This document shows positions 26,202-34,528 of a stretch of 64,000 nucleotides of DNA, piece after piece; position 1 is the first letter of the stretch; the number at the start of each line of letters is the position of its first letter. The position numbers and the translations under genes were made by a program. Origin of the DNA: CAYQEC01 sp964569015 (GTDB lineage Bacteria > Actinomycetota > Acidimicrobiia > Spongiisociales > UBA5794); assembly GCA_964569015.1 (NCBI GenBank), contig CAZMSN010000006.1, positions 1 through 64,000 on the forward strand. The letters are read 5' to 3'. Under the pieces are notes generated by a model. The model was not told the DNA's origin. It was given only the letters and a program-made list of their open reading frames with translations, and ran no database searches.

Positions 26202-27506
26202 TCACGAGATGAACACCACCTCGATGACGCGGGTGAAATACTCGCCGCCGTCCTGCTCGGGGAGATCCGTGAACCAGAGCAGCCAGGAACCACCAGGACG
26301 AGAGGGAAGCTGGAGGCTGACCGTGCCGGTCAATGCGGTGCCCGATGCAACGGCCTCCCACTCCTCGAAATCGTCTGGGATGGCCGCGGCCCACCCTACG
26401 GTGAATCGGGTGTCCTGGGAGATATGGAACTCGATCGACTCGGGGGTTCCTTCGACTGTGAAAACGAGGCCGACTCCCGGCTTGTTGAGCCGAGCCAGTG
26501 GATCGAAGTAGCGCTCGGTCCGCCAGGAAGTGTCCGGGTTTCCGTCGAGGACGTTGGGCACATCGGTGTCCCTCTCGGTTCGGTCACCGAACGGGTCGTA
26601 CACGACCGCGGTTGCTTCGAGTGTCCCGGTCTGCGGTATCGGAGGCTGTGTCGTTGTCGTATCGGTGGCAGAGGTGGTGGTGGTCGTCGCCGCCGGGGGA
26701 GTGGCCGGGAACAGGAAGGGAGAATCGGGATCGACGTCGATGGCGAGACCGACGGCGGCCACCAGGAAGGCGGAGACCAGCAGCAGCGTCGCCGGGATCA
26801 ACCAGCGCCACGACCATCCGCCACGCGGCGCAGGCGGCGGCACGTAGGGAGTCGCCCGCAGGGCCGTCGCCAGCCCGGAGGCATCGAGCTTGCCGGTCTC
26901 GGCATCGGAGAGGGCCCGATCAACGGTCGCCGGGAGGCCCTCGACCACCTGCGACGGATTCAGCCCCGGGTGGTCGGAGCCAGTGAGCGCCAGCCGCAGC
27001 GCCCGCGCCAGTGCCACCGTGTCGTCCGCGGGCGACAGAGACCTCCGAGGGCGACCGAAGGCGCCGAGCTTGGCCGGGTGGGCTGCCGAAAAGAGGATGG
27101 CACCTGAGTCGATGGCGCCGTGGGTGGCTCCGGCGGCGTGGAACGCTGCGAGCCCCTCGGCGAGGCCGGCCGCGTTGGGGAGGAACTCGGAGACCGGAAG
27201 GGTCTCAGAGGCACGCAGGCGATCTGCAATCGAGACCCCGCCGTTCCACTCGAGCGCGGAGTAGGCACCGCCTCCGGGTGATTCACCCACGGCGTAAACG
27301 CCGGCGAGGTGGATGTGCTGGATTCCTGCGGCCACTCGGATCGATGCCACGAATGCCTCGACCCTTCGCCGGCTCGCGGCCGAGTTGAGGACTCGTAGCA
27401 GAACAGGCCTGTCGAGCGTGCGGTCGGTGGCGAGCCATTCCTCGACATCGGCATCGCGTCCCAGCCAGACCTGGGTCTGGTAGCGGTCGGGGAGCTGTGG
27501 GGCCAT
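26202..27506 (-). CDS. membrane pseudokinase with extracytoplasmic discoidin-like domain
   Basis: 434 residues: a protein-kinase-like fold (residues 1 to about 235), one membrane segment (about 242-265), a Thr-rich linker, then a domain with NVLDGNPDTSWRTERY typical of F5/8 C (discoidin) sugar-binding modules. Kinase motifs are altered: the catalytic HRD becomes THGAID and DFG becomes GAFG, so it is a pseudokinase. In Mycobacterium the same locus encodes MviN/MurJ (Rv3910) with a C-terminal pseudokinase and such a domain; here the flippase part is missing. ATG 27506 follows GGAGG. A role in cell-wall control is inferred from family and position. Confidence 0.8.
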   Translation of the reverse strand: MAPQLPDRYQTQVWLGRDADVEEWLATDRTLDRPVLLRVLNSAASRRRVEAFVASIRVAAGIQHIHLAGVYAVGESPGGGAYSALEWNGGVSIADRLRASETLPVSEFLPNAAGLAEGLAAFHAAGATHGAIDSGAILFSAAHPAKLGAFGRPRRSLSPADDTVALARALRLALTGSDHPGLNPSQVVEGLPATVDRALSDAETGKLDASGLATALRATPYVPPPAPRGGWSWRWLIPATLLLVSAFLVAAVGLAIDVDPDSPFLFPATPPAATTTTTSATDTTTTQPPIPQTGTLEATAVVYDPFGDRTERDTDVPNVLDGNPDTSWRTERYFDPLARLNKPGVGLVFTVEGTPESIEFHISQDTRFTVGWAAAIPDDFEEWEAVASGTALTGTVSLQLPSRPGGSWLLWFTDLPEQDGGEYFTRVIEVVFIS

Positions 27507-27608
27507 CGGTCCTCCGGCAGGGTCAATACGTGCCCAGCGGTCGACGAGCACCGCTTGTCACCTCGCCGTGATCGCGAGACTAACGGAGTGTTGAGAGAGG
27601 TTTGTTGC

Positions 27609-28346
27609 TCAGGGAGCGTTGCGAAGCAGGGCCAGCGGCTCGGGGAGAAGGACGAAGCCCTCGGTCTCGTAGAGTGCGATGGCGCCTTCGTTGTCGTACT
27701 GGGTGTTGAGCAGCATGACACGCGCCCCCGAGTCGCGAGCCTTTCGAGCGGCCACCCGCACCAGCGAGCGTCCCATGCCCTTGCCCTGCCATTGGGGGTC
27801 GACGGCAACCCTTTGCAGATAGGAGACGGCGGCACCGAACCCGACGATGGCGAATCCGGCAGGGAGGCCGTCCCTATCGCGGATGATGAGCACGGTCGAA
27901 CGCGTGGTCGCCTCGATCGCCTCCTGCAGACCCAACGCATCGAAGCGCCAGAAGGGGGAGAACGCTGCGACATCGATGGCGAGCAGGCGATCGAGAGGGA
28001 CGTCGTTGGCTTCGACGACCAAATGATCAGGCGCCGCGGGTTGCCGGTCGAGGGGGAGCCGCATGAGCGCCAAGTCCATGAACGTCACGTAACCGGCGCT
28101 CTGCCACATTCGGCGGGCACTGGCCGGCAGCGGTGGCGAGAGTGCCGCCGGGGCGCCGAGGTGAAGTAGGCGCTCGGTCGAGGCCCCCAGGAAGGGCGCC
28201 CCGCCGCGGATCAAGCGGATGGTGGCATCGGGTTCGGCATCATTCCACGGACGGGCCTCGGCACGAGCCCAGCCACGGCGAAACTCGATCCGACCCGGCC
28301 ACTCGCCGCGGTGGCTTATCTTGACGGGGGTGTCTGTGAGCGCCAT
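27609..28346 (-). CDS. GNAT-family N-acetyltransferase
   Basis: A 245-residue protein whose C-terminal half is a GNAT domain: AVSYLQRVAVDPQWQGKGMGRSL contains the acetyl-CoA loop (Q/RxxGxG/A), followed by LLNTQYDNEGAIALYETEGFVLL. The N-terminal part looks like a weaker second GNAT-like fold. The acceptor is unknown. ATG 28346 was chosen over longer starts because CAGGAAG precedes it. It is transcribed divergently from the deacetylase at 28434, with 87 bases between. Confidence 0.85.
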   Translation of the reverse strand: MALTDTPVKISHRGEWPGRIEFRRGWARAEARPWNDAEPDATIRLIRGGAPFLGASTERLLHLGAPAALSPPLPASARRMWQSAGYVTFMDLALMRLPLDRQPAAPDHLVVEANDVPLDRLLAIDVAAFSPFWRFDALGLQEAIEATTRSTVLIIRDRDGLPAGFAIVGFGAAVSYLQRVAVDPQWQGKGMGRSLVRVAARKARDSGARVMLLNTQYDNEGAIALYETEGFVLLPEPLALLRNAP

Positions 28347-28433
28347 CAAAGACTTCCTGGCAATTGGATCGAGTGACGCCGCACACGTTACCGTTGCTCG
28401 CGAAGACCGAATTCGACATGGGATGATGCAGGT

Positions 28434-29456
28434 ATGCGCGTTGCTCTCGTGACACACGACAGTGCCCTCGATCACGACACGGGATTCGGTCATCCCGAAC
28501 GCGCCGCACGTATCCCGGCCGTGATCTCAGGGGTTCACGCCTCAGGCCTCGAAGTCGTCGAAGTCGAAGCGCCCCGGGCGGACCTCGCCGACGTGGGCCT
28601 GGTCCACGAGGCGGCCTACATCGACGAGCTGAACCAGTTCTGCGCCGCCGGCGGTGGCACGCTCGATGTGGACACCGTTGCCGGGGAGAGGAGCTGGGAA
28701 GCGGCGCTGCGGGCGGCAGGCTCGGGCCCGGCGGCCGCCGAAGTGCTGCGGCGCGGCGAGGCGGACGTCGCCTTCGTGGCGATGCGGCCGCCAGGGCATC
28801 ACGCCTTGCCCCGGCGGGCGATGGGATTCTGCCTCCTCAACAACATTGCGATCACGGCGCGGAAGCTCAGCCGGGAGAACGCCGGGGTGGCGATCGTCGA
28901 CTGGGACGTGCACCACGGGAATGGGACCCAGACGATCTTCTTGCGGGATCCCTCGGTGCTCTACATCTCCTTCCACGAGTATCCGGCGTATCCGGGCACC
29001 GGGTGGGTGGACGAGATCGGCGACGCGGACGGTATCGGGAAGACGGTCAATTTCGCGTGGCCACCGGGGTGTGACGGGGCGCCCTACCGCTGGGCGATCG
29101 TCAACGTCGTCGTGCCGATGCTGGAGCAGTTCGCGCCCGAGTGGATCCTGGTGTCATCGGGGTACGACGCCCACCGACGTGACCCGCTGGCCGGGATCCG
29201 TCTCGAGACCGAGGACTACGGGTTCATGGCGGGCGCACTGCGCGGCAAGGCCCCCGAAGCGCGCACGATCTTCTTCCTGGAGGGGGGATACGACCTTGCG
29301 GTGCTCGCCGCCGCGACGGCCGAGACGCTGCGCGGCTTCTCCAATCCCCCGGCCTTGGAGAGCCCGGTGCCAGGAAGTGGCGCGGCCTGGCAAATGGCAC
29401 ACGCTGTGGTCCGGAGAATGGTTCCGTATTGGGACCTCAAGGACCCGGAGCGGTGA
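28434..29456 (+). CDS. histone-deacetylase-family (AcuC-like) lysine or acetylpolyamine deacetylase
   Basis: A 340-residue class II HDAC-like amidohydrolase. RPPGHHA (His122-His123), DWDVHHGNGTQ (zinc ligands Asp158 and His160), SSGYDAH (Asp245) and FFLEGGYD are intact, so it should be active with zinc. Bacterial members remove acetyl groups from proteins, polyamines or acetoin-pathway enzymes. The pairing with a divergent acetyltransferase suggests a reversible modification, but the substrate is unknown. Confidence 0.93.
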   Translation: MRVALVTHDSALDHDTGFGHPERAARIPAVISGVHASGLEVVEVEAPRADLADVGLVHEAAYIDELNQFCAAGGGTLDVDTVAGERSWEAALRAAGSGPAAAEVLRRGEADVAFVAMRPPGHHALPRRAMGFCLLNNIAITARKLSRENAGVAIVDWDVHHGNGTQTIFLRDPSVLYISFHEYPAYPGTGWVDEIGDADGIGKTVNFAWPPGCDGAPYRWAIVNVVVPMLEQFAPEWILVSSGYDAHRRDPLAGIRLETEDYGFMAGALRGKAPEARTIFFLEGGYDLAVLAAATAETLRGFSNPPALESPVPGSGAAWQMAHAVVRRMVPYWDLKDPER

Positions 29457-29538
29457 ACCGATATCACTTCGCGTAGTCAAAGTCGATACGGAGAGTGGCC
29501 GCTGTAGGTCGGCCGCCGCCGCGGGCCGGGAGGAAACC

Positions 29539-30630
29539 GTGACCACACCGCTGCCAACACTGGAAGAGCTGCTCACCAAGCTGAACGAGGTACGCGGCTC
29601 CGATCTCCACCTCAAGGTGGGATCACCTCCGGCATATCGCATCGACGGGTCATTGCACATTTCCGACTTGGCGATCGTGAGCCCACAGGACACCGAAACG
29701 TGGGCCGAGCAGCTCTTGCCCGAGCGAGCCCATGAGGAATTCAAGCGTCACAACGAAGCAGACTTCGCGTACGGGCTTGCGAGCCTCGGCCGCTACCGGG
29801 TGAACATCTACCGGCAGCGCGGCTCGATCAACATCGTGGTCCGGGCCGTGAGCCCCGCCAGTCAGAGGATCACCGAACTCGGCCTTCCCGAGGCCGCCGA
29901 GCGCCTGTGCAACGAGCAGCGCGGTCTCGTCCTCGTCACGGGCCCGACCGGCTCGGGAAAGACGACGACGCTCGGCGCGATGCTCGACCACATCAACTCC
30001 AACCGTCGCGCCAACATCATCACGCTGGAAGATCCGATCGAGATCCTCCACGCCGACAAGATGTCGATCGTGAGCCAGCGCGAGGTGGGTATTGACACCG
30101 AGTCGTTCTCCGAAGGCCTGCGCCGGGTGCTGCGGCAGGATCCGGACGTGATCTTCATCGGCGAGATGCGGGACAACGAGACCGTGGAGGCCGCCCTTCG
30201 CGCCGCCGAGACCGGCCATCTGGTGCTGTCGACCCTGCACACCAACGACGCGACCGAGACCGTGAACCGCATCGTCGACTACTTCCCGCCCTATCAACAG
30301 CATCAGATTCGATTGATGCTGGCTTCGAACCTGGCCGGAGTGGTCAGCCAGCGCCTCATTCCTCGCGCCGATGGCAACGGGCGGGTTCCTGCCATCGAGT
30401 TGCTGGTCAATACCGAGAGAGTCTTCGAGCGAATCACGGACCCCGCCCGCACGCACACCTTGGAGGAGGTGATGGCGGACGGGGAGTACTACGGCATGCA
30501 AACCTTCGACCAGGCGCTGCTCAACCTCTTCTCGGGCGGCGTGGTCTCGTTCCAGGATGCCTTGGCCTACTCCTCGCACCCCACCGATTTCCGCTTGGCG
30601 GCACAGAGTTTGGGACTCCGTTCAGCGTAG
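29539..30630 (+). CDS. pilT: PilT-family twitching ATPase
   Basis: A 363-residue type IV pilus retraction ATPase: N-terminal PAS-like domain (SDLHLKVGSPPAYRIDG), Walker A GPTGSGKT (residues 135-142), the Asp box ITLEDPIE, Walker B VIFIGEMRD, and His box HLVLSTLHTNDA. The start GTG 29539 follows GGGAGGAAACC. No other pilus gene (pilB, pilC, pilin, prepilin peptidase) lies in the window, so it is isolated. It may serve a pilus locus elsewhere or another motor. Confidence 0.93.
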   Translation: MTTPLPTLEELLTKLNEVRGSDLHLKVGSPPAYRIDGSLHISDLAIVSPQDTETWAEQLLPERAHEEFKRHNEADFAYGLASLGRYRVNIYRQRGSINIVVRAVSPASQRITELGLPEAAERLCNEQRGLVLVTGPTGSGKTTTLGAMLDHINSNRRANIITLEDPIEILHADKMSIVSQREVGIDTESFSEGLRRVLRQDPDVIFIGEMRDNETVEAALRAAETGHLVLSTLHTNDATETVNRIVDYFPPYQQHQIRLMLASNLAGVVSQRLIPRADGNGRVPAIELLVNTERVFERITDPARTHTLEEVMADGEYYGMQTFDQALLNLFSGGVVSFQDALAYSSHPTDFRLAAQSLGLRSA

Positions 30631-30754
30631 CTGGCGTCCCGAAAACCAGGCACTGGACCTGGGACCCGGATGAAGCCTATTGGCAGGGTGGGACCGGTTC
30701 CCGGGTCCGGCGACCTGGAGTTCCTCTTCATCGTTGTGGGCTACTCTCGTACCC

Positions 30755-31396
30755 ATGCCCGAGTTCACCTGTCGCCGGTGTGGCGCGGCGTTCACGCTCC
30801 CACCCCACGTGCTCGCTCGCTACCCAGGGTGGAGCCCGAGCACGTGCCGTTCGTGCCGTGACCGCGAGCAGGAAGCAGCACCGGCCGAGAGGCCTCGCAA
30901 TCGCAACCGGCGAAGGGGCGAACCGATCTCGACTGATCGGGTGCTCGAGGTATACGACGGTGGGCCCGACTCCGGTGTGTTCACCGACGGCAGTGCGGTG
31001 CCTAATCCCGGCCCAGGTGGATGGGGCGTGGTGTACGTCGTGGGAGGTGAGGTCGTCGCTGAGAGGCACGGTCACGAGCCCGATACCACGAACAACCGAA
31101 TGGAACTGACCGCGCTGATAGAAGCGGCCGGACTCGTGCCGCCCGGCACCCCGGCCACCGTCTACTCCGATTCCCGCCTCGCAGTGAGGACGATCACCGA
31201 GTGGGCCGCAGGATGGGAACAGCGCGGATGGAAGCGGAGGTCGGGCCCGGTCGAGAACCTCGATCTCGTCAAGCGGGCGTATCTTGCCTACCGGCGACGG
31301 CCCGAGCTGAGGCCGGAGTGGATCGCCGCCCATTCGGGTCACCGCTGGAACGAATACGCCGATGCTCTCGCCGCACGCTGGCGGCTGGGGGGGTGA
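30755..31396 (+). CDS. RNase HI with N-terminal zinc ribbon
   Basis: 213 residues. The first 35 hold two CxxC pairs (Cys6/Cys9 and Cys31/Cys34), a probable zinc ribbon. After a basic linker comes an RNase HI domain with VFTDGSAVPNPGPGGWG (Asp78), NNRMELTAL (Glu117), VYSDSRLAV (Asp139) and NEYADALA (Asp203), all four catalytic carboxylates. It should cut RNA in RNA-DNA hybrids. The ribbon differs from the usual hybrid-binding domain of bacterial type 1 enzymes. TACTCT at 30742-30747 lies 7 bases before the ATG. Confidence 0.9.
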   Translation: MPEFTCRRCGAAFTLPPHVLARYPGWSPSTCRSCRDREQEAAPAERPRNRNRRRGEPISTDRVLEVYDGGPDSGVFTDGSAVPNPGPGGWGVVYVVGGEVVAERHGHEPDTTNNRMELTALIEAAGLVPPGTPATVYSDSRLAVRTITEWAAGWEQRGWKRRSGPVENLDLVKRAYLAYRRRPELRPEWIAAHSGHRWNEYADALAARWRLGG

Positions 31397-31472
31397 GCGT
31401 CGCGGCCAGAGCCGGAAGGAGGCGCTCGGTGAGGAAACCGAACCTTCTCGTGGAGCCAGGTAGTCTCCTGGC

Positions 31473-32876
31473 ATGATCCCACCTCGGCTGGAGCCGCTCT
31501 TCGCCGCGGGTGCCCCTGCCCGCGAATTGGCGCAACGCTTCGCGGCCGTCGGGAAGGCGCTGTACCTGGTGGGCGGCAGTGTGCGGGACGCCCTGCTCGG
31601 CCGCGACATCGAGGATCTCGACTATGCGACCGATGCCCGGCCGGAGGAGATCAAGCAGATCGTGACCGGATGGGCCGACGCCCTCTACCTGCCGGGCGAG
31701 GAATTTGGTACCGTCGGCGCCGTGCATCGCGGCGCCGTGCACGAGATCACGACGTTTCGCAGCGACGTGTACCGGGAGGACAGCCGGAAGCCGAACGTCG
31801 AGTATGCCGAGGATCTCGAGACCGACCTCTCCCGCCGAGACTTCACGGTCAACGCCCTCGCCATCAGGGTCCCCGGCGACGACACCTTCACTCCTGCGAT
31901 GATCGACCCGTTCGGAGGGCTGGGAGACCTGGGGGCCCAGGTGCTCAGGACACCGCTCGAGCCGGAGGTCTCCTTCGGTGACGATCCCCTTCGGATGCTG
32001 CGCCTCTACCGATTCGTGTCGACCTTGGGCTTTACGCCGGACGCCGCGGCGGTCGATTCGGTCGGAGCCATGTGCGGACGGCTTTCCATCGTGTCTGCCG
32101 AACGGATCCGGGGCGAGCTCGACAAGCTCATGGTTGGGGGGCACGTGGGCACTGCGCTGTGGGGGCTGGTGGAGAGCGGACTCGCCGAGGAGTTCCTCCC
32201 GGAGCTGCCGGCACTCGCCGTTACACAGGATCCCGTCCACCGGCACAAGGACGTCTTGGCGCACACGATCGCGGTCGTCGAGAACACGTCACCTGACCTC
32301 GATCTCCGTCTTGCTGCGTTGATGCACGACATTGGCAAGCCGGCGACGAGGCGCATCGAAGACGGTGTCGTCTCGTTCCATCATCACGAAGTCGTCGGGG
32401 CCCGCATGGCCCGCGATCGTATGCGAGCCCTGCGCTATCCGAAGCAGCGCATCGCCCTGGTTTCACAGCTCGTGTTCCTACACATGCGTCCCCACACGTA
32501 CAAGATGGGATGGACCGACTCGGCGGTGCGGCGTTATGTGCGCGATGCGGGTGAGCTGCTGCCCCTGCTGAACGAGCTGGTGCGCTGTGACGTCACCACC
32601 CGTAATGAGAAGCGGGCCAGGGCGATCAACCGCCGCATCGACGAGCTGGAGGCCCGCATCGACGAACTGCGCCAGCAGGAGGAACTCGACGCCATACGTC
32701 CTCCCCTCGACGGCCATCAGGTGATGGAGCATCTCGGCATCGAGCCTGGGCCGCTGGTTGGGGAGGTGATGAGGATGCTCTACGAGCACCGCATCGAGGA
32801 AGGCCCATTTGACGAGGAGGAGGCGTATCGCCTCGTGGACGACTGGTGGACCGAACGCGAGGCCGGCCATCGGTGA
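31473..32876 (+). CDS. cca: CCA tRNA nucleotidyltransferase with HD domain
   Basis: 467 residues of the class II nucleotidyltransferase family. The N-terminal motif LVGGSVRDALLGR and the metal-binding EDLDYAT are clear; SRRDFTVNALA follows. The C-terminal half carries an HD domain with LMHDIGKPATR and FHHHEVVGA. It matches the actinobacterial PcnA/CCA enzymes (Rv3907c). Since the tRNA-Ile at the window start has no encoded CCA, such an enzyme is needed. TAGTCT at 31461-31466 lies 6 bases before the ATG. Confidence 0.93.
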   Translation: MIPPRLEPLFAAGAPARELAQRFAAVGKALYLVGGSVRDALLGRDIEDLDYATDARPEEIKQIVTGWADALYLPGEEFGTVGAVHRGAVHEITTFRSDVYREDSRKPNVEYAEDLETDLSRRDFTVNALAIRVPGDDTFTPAMIDPFGGLGDLGAQVLRTPLEPEVSFGDDPLRMLRLYRFVSTLGFTPDAAAVDSVGAMCGRLSIVSAERIRGELDKLMVGGHVGTALWGLVESGLAEEFLPELPALAVTQDPVHRHKDVLAHTIAVVENTSPDLDLRLAALMHDIGKPATRRIEDGVVSFHHHEVVGARMARDRMRALRYPKQRIALVSQLVFLHMRPHTYKMGWTDSAVRRYVRDAGELLPLLNELVRCDVTTRNEKRARAINRRIDELEARIDELRQQEELDAIRPPLDGHQVMEHLGIEPGPLVGEVMRMLYEHRIEEGPFDEEEAYRLVDDWWTEREAGHR

Positions 32877-32885
32877 TGGCGGCCG

Positions 32886-33677
32886 CTACTTCTTCTTGTC
32901 GTCAGGATGCCGTGGCGTGGCGCCCCAATCGGTCATTGCTATGCCACCGAGCGCCCCCAGGCCGATCGCGCCGATGAACGAGAGCAAGAACCCGATGCGG
33001 AGGCCGGCCTCGTTGGCGTAGGCGTAGATGACGAGGAGCGAGAAACTCGAGGAGGCCACGATCATGGGTACTCCGGTGGGGCGCATGTGGCTTCGGAAGG
33101 AGAGGTACACCCCCACTGCTGCCGCTACGGCCGCCACCGCCGCAAGGAGTCGGGCGAGTGGGAAGCTGGTGTCACCGATGAGATGGAATGGCCCCCATCC
33201 CAAGAGGGCGCCGAGAGCCAGCAGCGCCGCGGAACCGACGAGGGGCCAGACGAACACCTGCTGCAGGGTGGTGTCATCGCGGTAGCCGACAGCCGAGCGC
33301 TGGCGGAGCTTGGTGAAGCGGCTCGACAGTGAATCCGCCGTAGGAAAGGGGACCCGCCCGCCGCGGCGGCCGGCCGCAGGGCGTGCTCGCTGAGGGCCCG
33401 ATTCGGTACCGCCGTCGCGGCGTGGATCGAATGGCTCGATGCCGACCGCTTCGGCGAATCCCGCAGGGTCGGTGATGGCCAGGATCAGGTCCTCTCCGTC
33501 GGCGCGGAGTCGAAAACCTTCGGAGGAGACGCTGATGTCGATCTCTCGCCTAGCCCAGTCGCCGATCTGGGACGAGCCGGCATTCAGGACGAGGCGGTCA
33601 TTGTCGACCAGCACGTCGGCGACGACGGAAGTTGCGGGGTCGCTGGCGAGCCGAAGGCTCCCGGTGAACTCGGGCAT
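32886..33677 (-). CDS. membrane protein with soluble N-terminal domain, hypothetical
   Basis: 263 residues: a soluble N-terminal domain to about residue 140 with beta-strand pattern (MPEFTGSLRLASDP, RLRADGEDLILAITDPAGFAEAVG), then four hydrophobic segments to the end (about 145-165, 176-195, 205-222, 230-250), and a Lys-rich C-terminus. ATG 33677 has GAGGGGA upstream. No family is recognised. It converges on the CCA enzyme with nine bases between stops. Confidence 0.75.
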   Translation of the reverse strand: MPEFTGSLRLASDPATSVVADVLVDNDRLVLNAGSSQIGDWARREIDISVSSEGFRLRADGEDLILAITDPAGFAEAVGIEPFDPRRDGGTESGPQRARPAAGRRGGRVPFPTADSLSSRFTKLRQRSAVGYRDDTTLQQVFVWPLVGSAALLALGALLGWGPFHLIGDTSFPLARLLAAVAAVAAAVGVYLSFRSHMRPTGVPMIVASSSFSLLVIYAYANEAGLRIGFLLSFIGAIGLGALGGIAMTDWGATPRHPDDKKK

Positions 33678-33924
33678 GGCAGTCCCCTCAGTTCGGCTGA
33701 CAATGCATCGGGTGGTCTGGGGCACGGCTTGAGACCGACCTTGCTGTCGCCAGGACTCAGGAAGGCCTCGACCCGCGACACCCTTCGAGGACACTCTGCC
33801 TCACTGTGGCGCTCAATGCCAATCGGCTTTTCAGGGGCGCCGTGGTCCCGGAATGGTCGGTGGGCTCTCCGCGACAGCCATGCCGGTCCGGAGTCCCGAT
33901 GAAGTGGACGGCGACGCCGCGCGG

Positions 33925-34395
33925 TCAGCGGACCGCGATCTCCAGCAGGGAGACATCCGCGTCCAGGAGCTCGAGCTCGTAGGTGCCGGGCTCGTCGGCG
34001 AGGAACTCGATGACGGCGGCCGTATCGAGGCCGACGGCGGCTTTCACGTTGTAGCCGTGGAGGTAGACGTCGTCATCGACGTCGGAGGTCACGAGCAGCG
34101 TCACCCTGGTGCCCACAGCGACCTCGGGTCGCGTCGGGCCGTCCACGGCGCCGTCGGCGTAGGCGATGTCGAACATGATCGGGTCCGGGGCGAGAGTCGT
34201 CGTCGTGGTGCTGCTGGTGCTGCTGGTGCTGCTGGTGCTGCTGGTGCTGCTGGTGCTGCTGGTGCTGGATGTCGTCGTTGAGGGGATGGTGGTGGTGGTG
34301 GGCAAGGTCGTTTCTGTCGCGGGATCACTCCCATTACAGGCGGCGAGCAGGAAGGCTGCGGAGAGCACGGCCAGGGGAAAGAATCGTTTCGACAT
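33925..34395 (-). CDS. lipoprotein with Ser/Thr linker and cupredoxin-like domain
   Basis: 156 residues. The signal peptide ends in lipobox LAAC. A linker of repeated Ser-Thr units follows, encoded by a nine-base repeat (about 34207-34265). The C-terminal half (residues 80-156) has a small beta-sandwich pattern with VGTRVTLLVTSDVDDDVYLHGYN and DEPGTYELELL, like the cupredoxin-like domain beside EfeO-type proteins. The His in LHGYN is present, but the usual Cys and Met copper ligands are not, so metal binding is doubtful. TAGGCT lies 9 bases before the ATG on the minus strand. Confidence 0.72.
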   Translation of the reverse strand: MSKRFFPLAVLSAAFLLAACNGSDPATETTLPTTTTIPSTTTSSTSSTSSTSSTSSTSSTSSTTTTTLAPDPIMFDIAYADGAVDGPTRPEVAVGTRVTLLVTSDVDDDVYLHGYNVKAAVGLDTAAVIEFLADEPGTYELELLDADVSLLEIAVR

Positions 34396-34471
34396 CTCGG
34401 CGCGAGCCTACCTGGTTCCGGGAGAACCAACCGACACCGAGAACGGCTGGTCGAGAAGGGTCGGAGGCGAA

Positions 34472-34499
34472 TTGACTTCCATACACATATACGTATAAT
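34472..34499 (+). promoter_or_regulatory. argC promoter
   Basis: TTGACT at 34472-34477 and a perfect TATAAT at 34494-34499 with 16 bases between, 29 bases before argC. The spacer CCATACACATATACG is strikingly A/T-rich for this genome and contains the palindrome ATACGTAT overlapping the -10. ArgR, encoded in the operon, probably binds here to repress in the presence of arginine, but I cannot match a strict ARG box. Confidence 0.7.
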
Positions 34500-34528
34500 C
34501 GCTCTCCTTCGTTCCTCGGGAGCAACGC

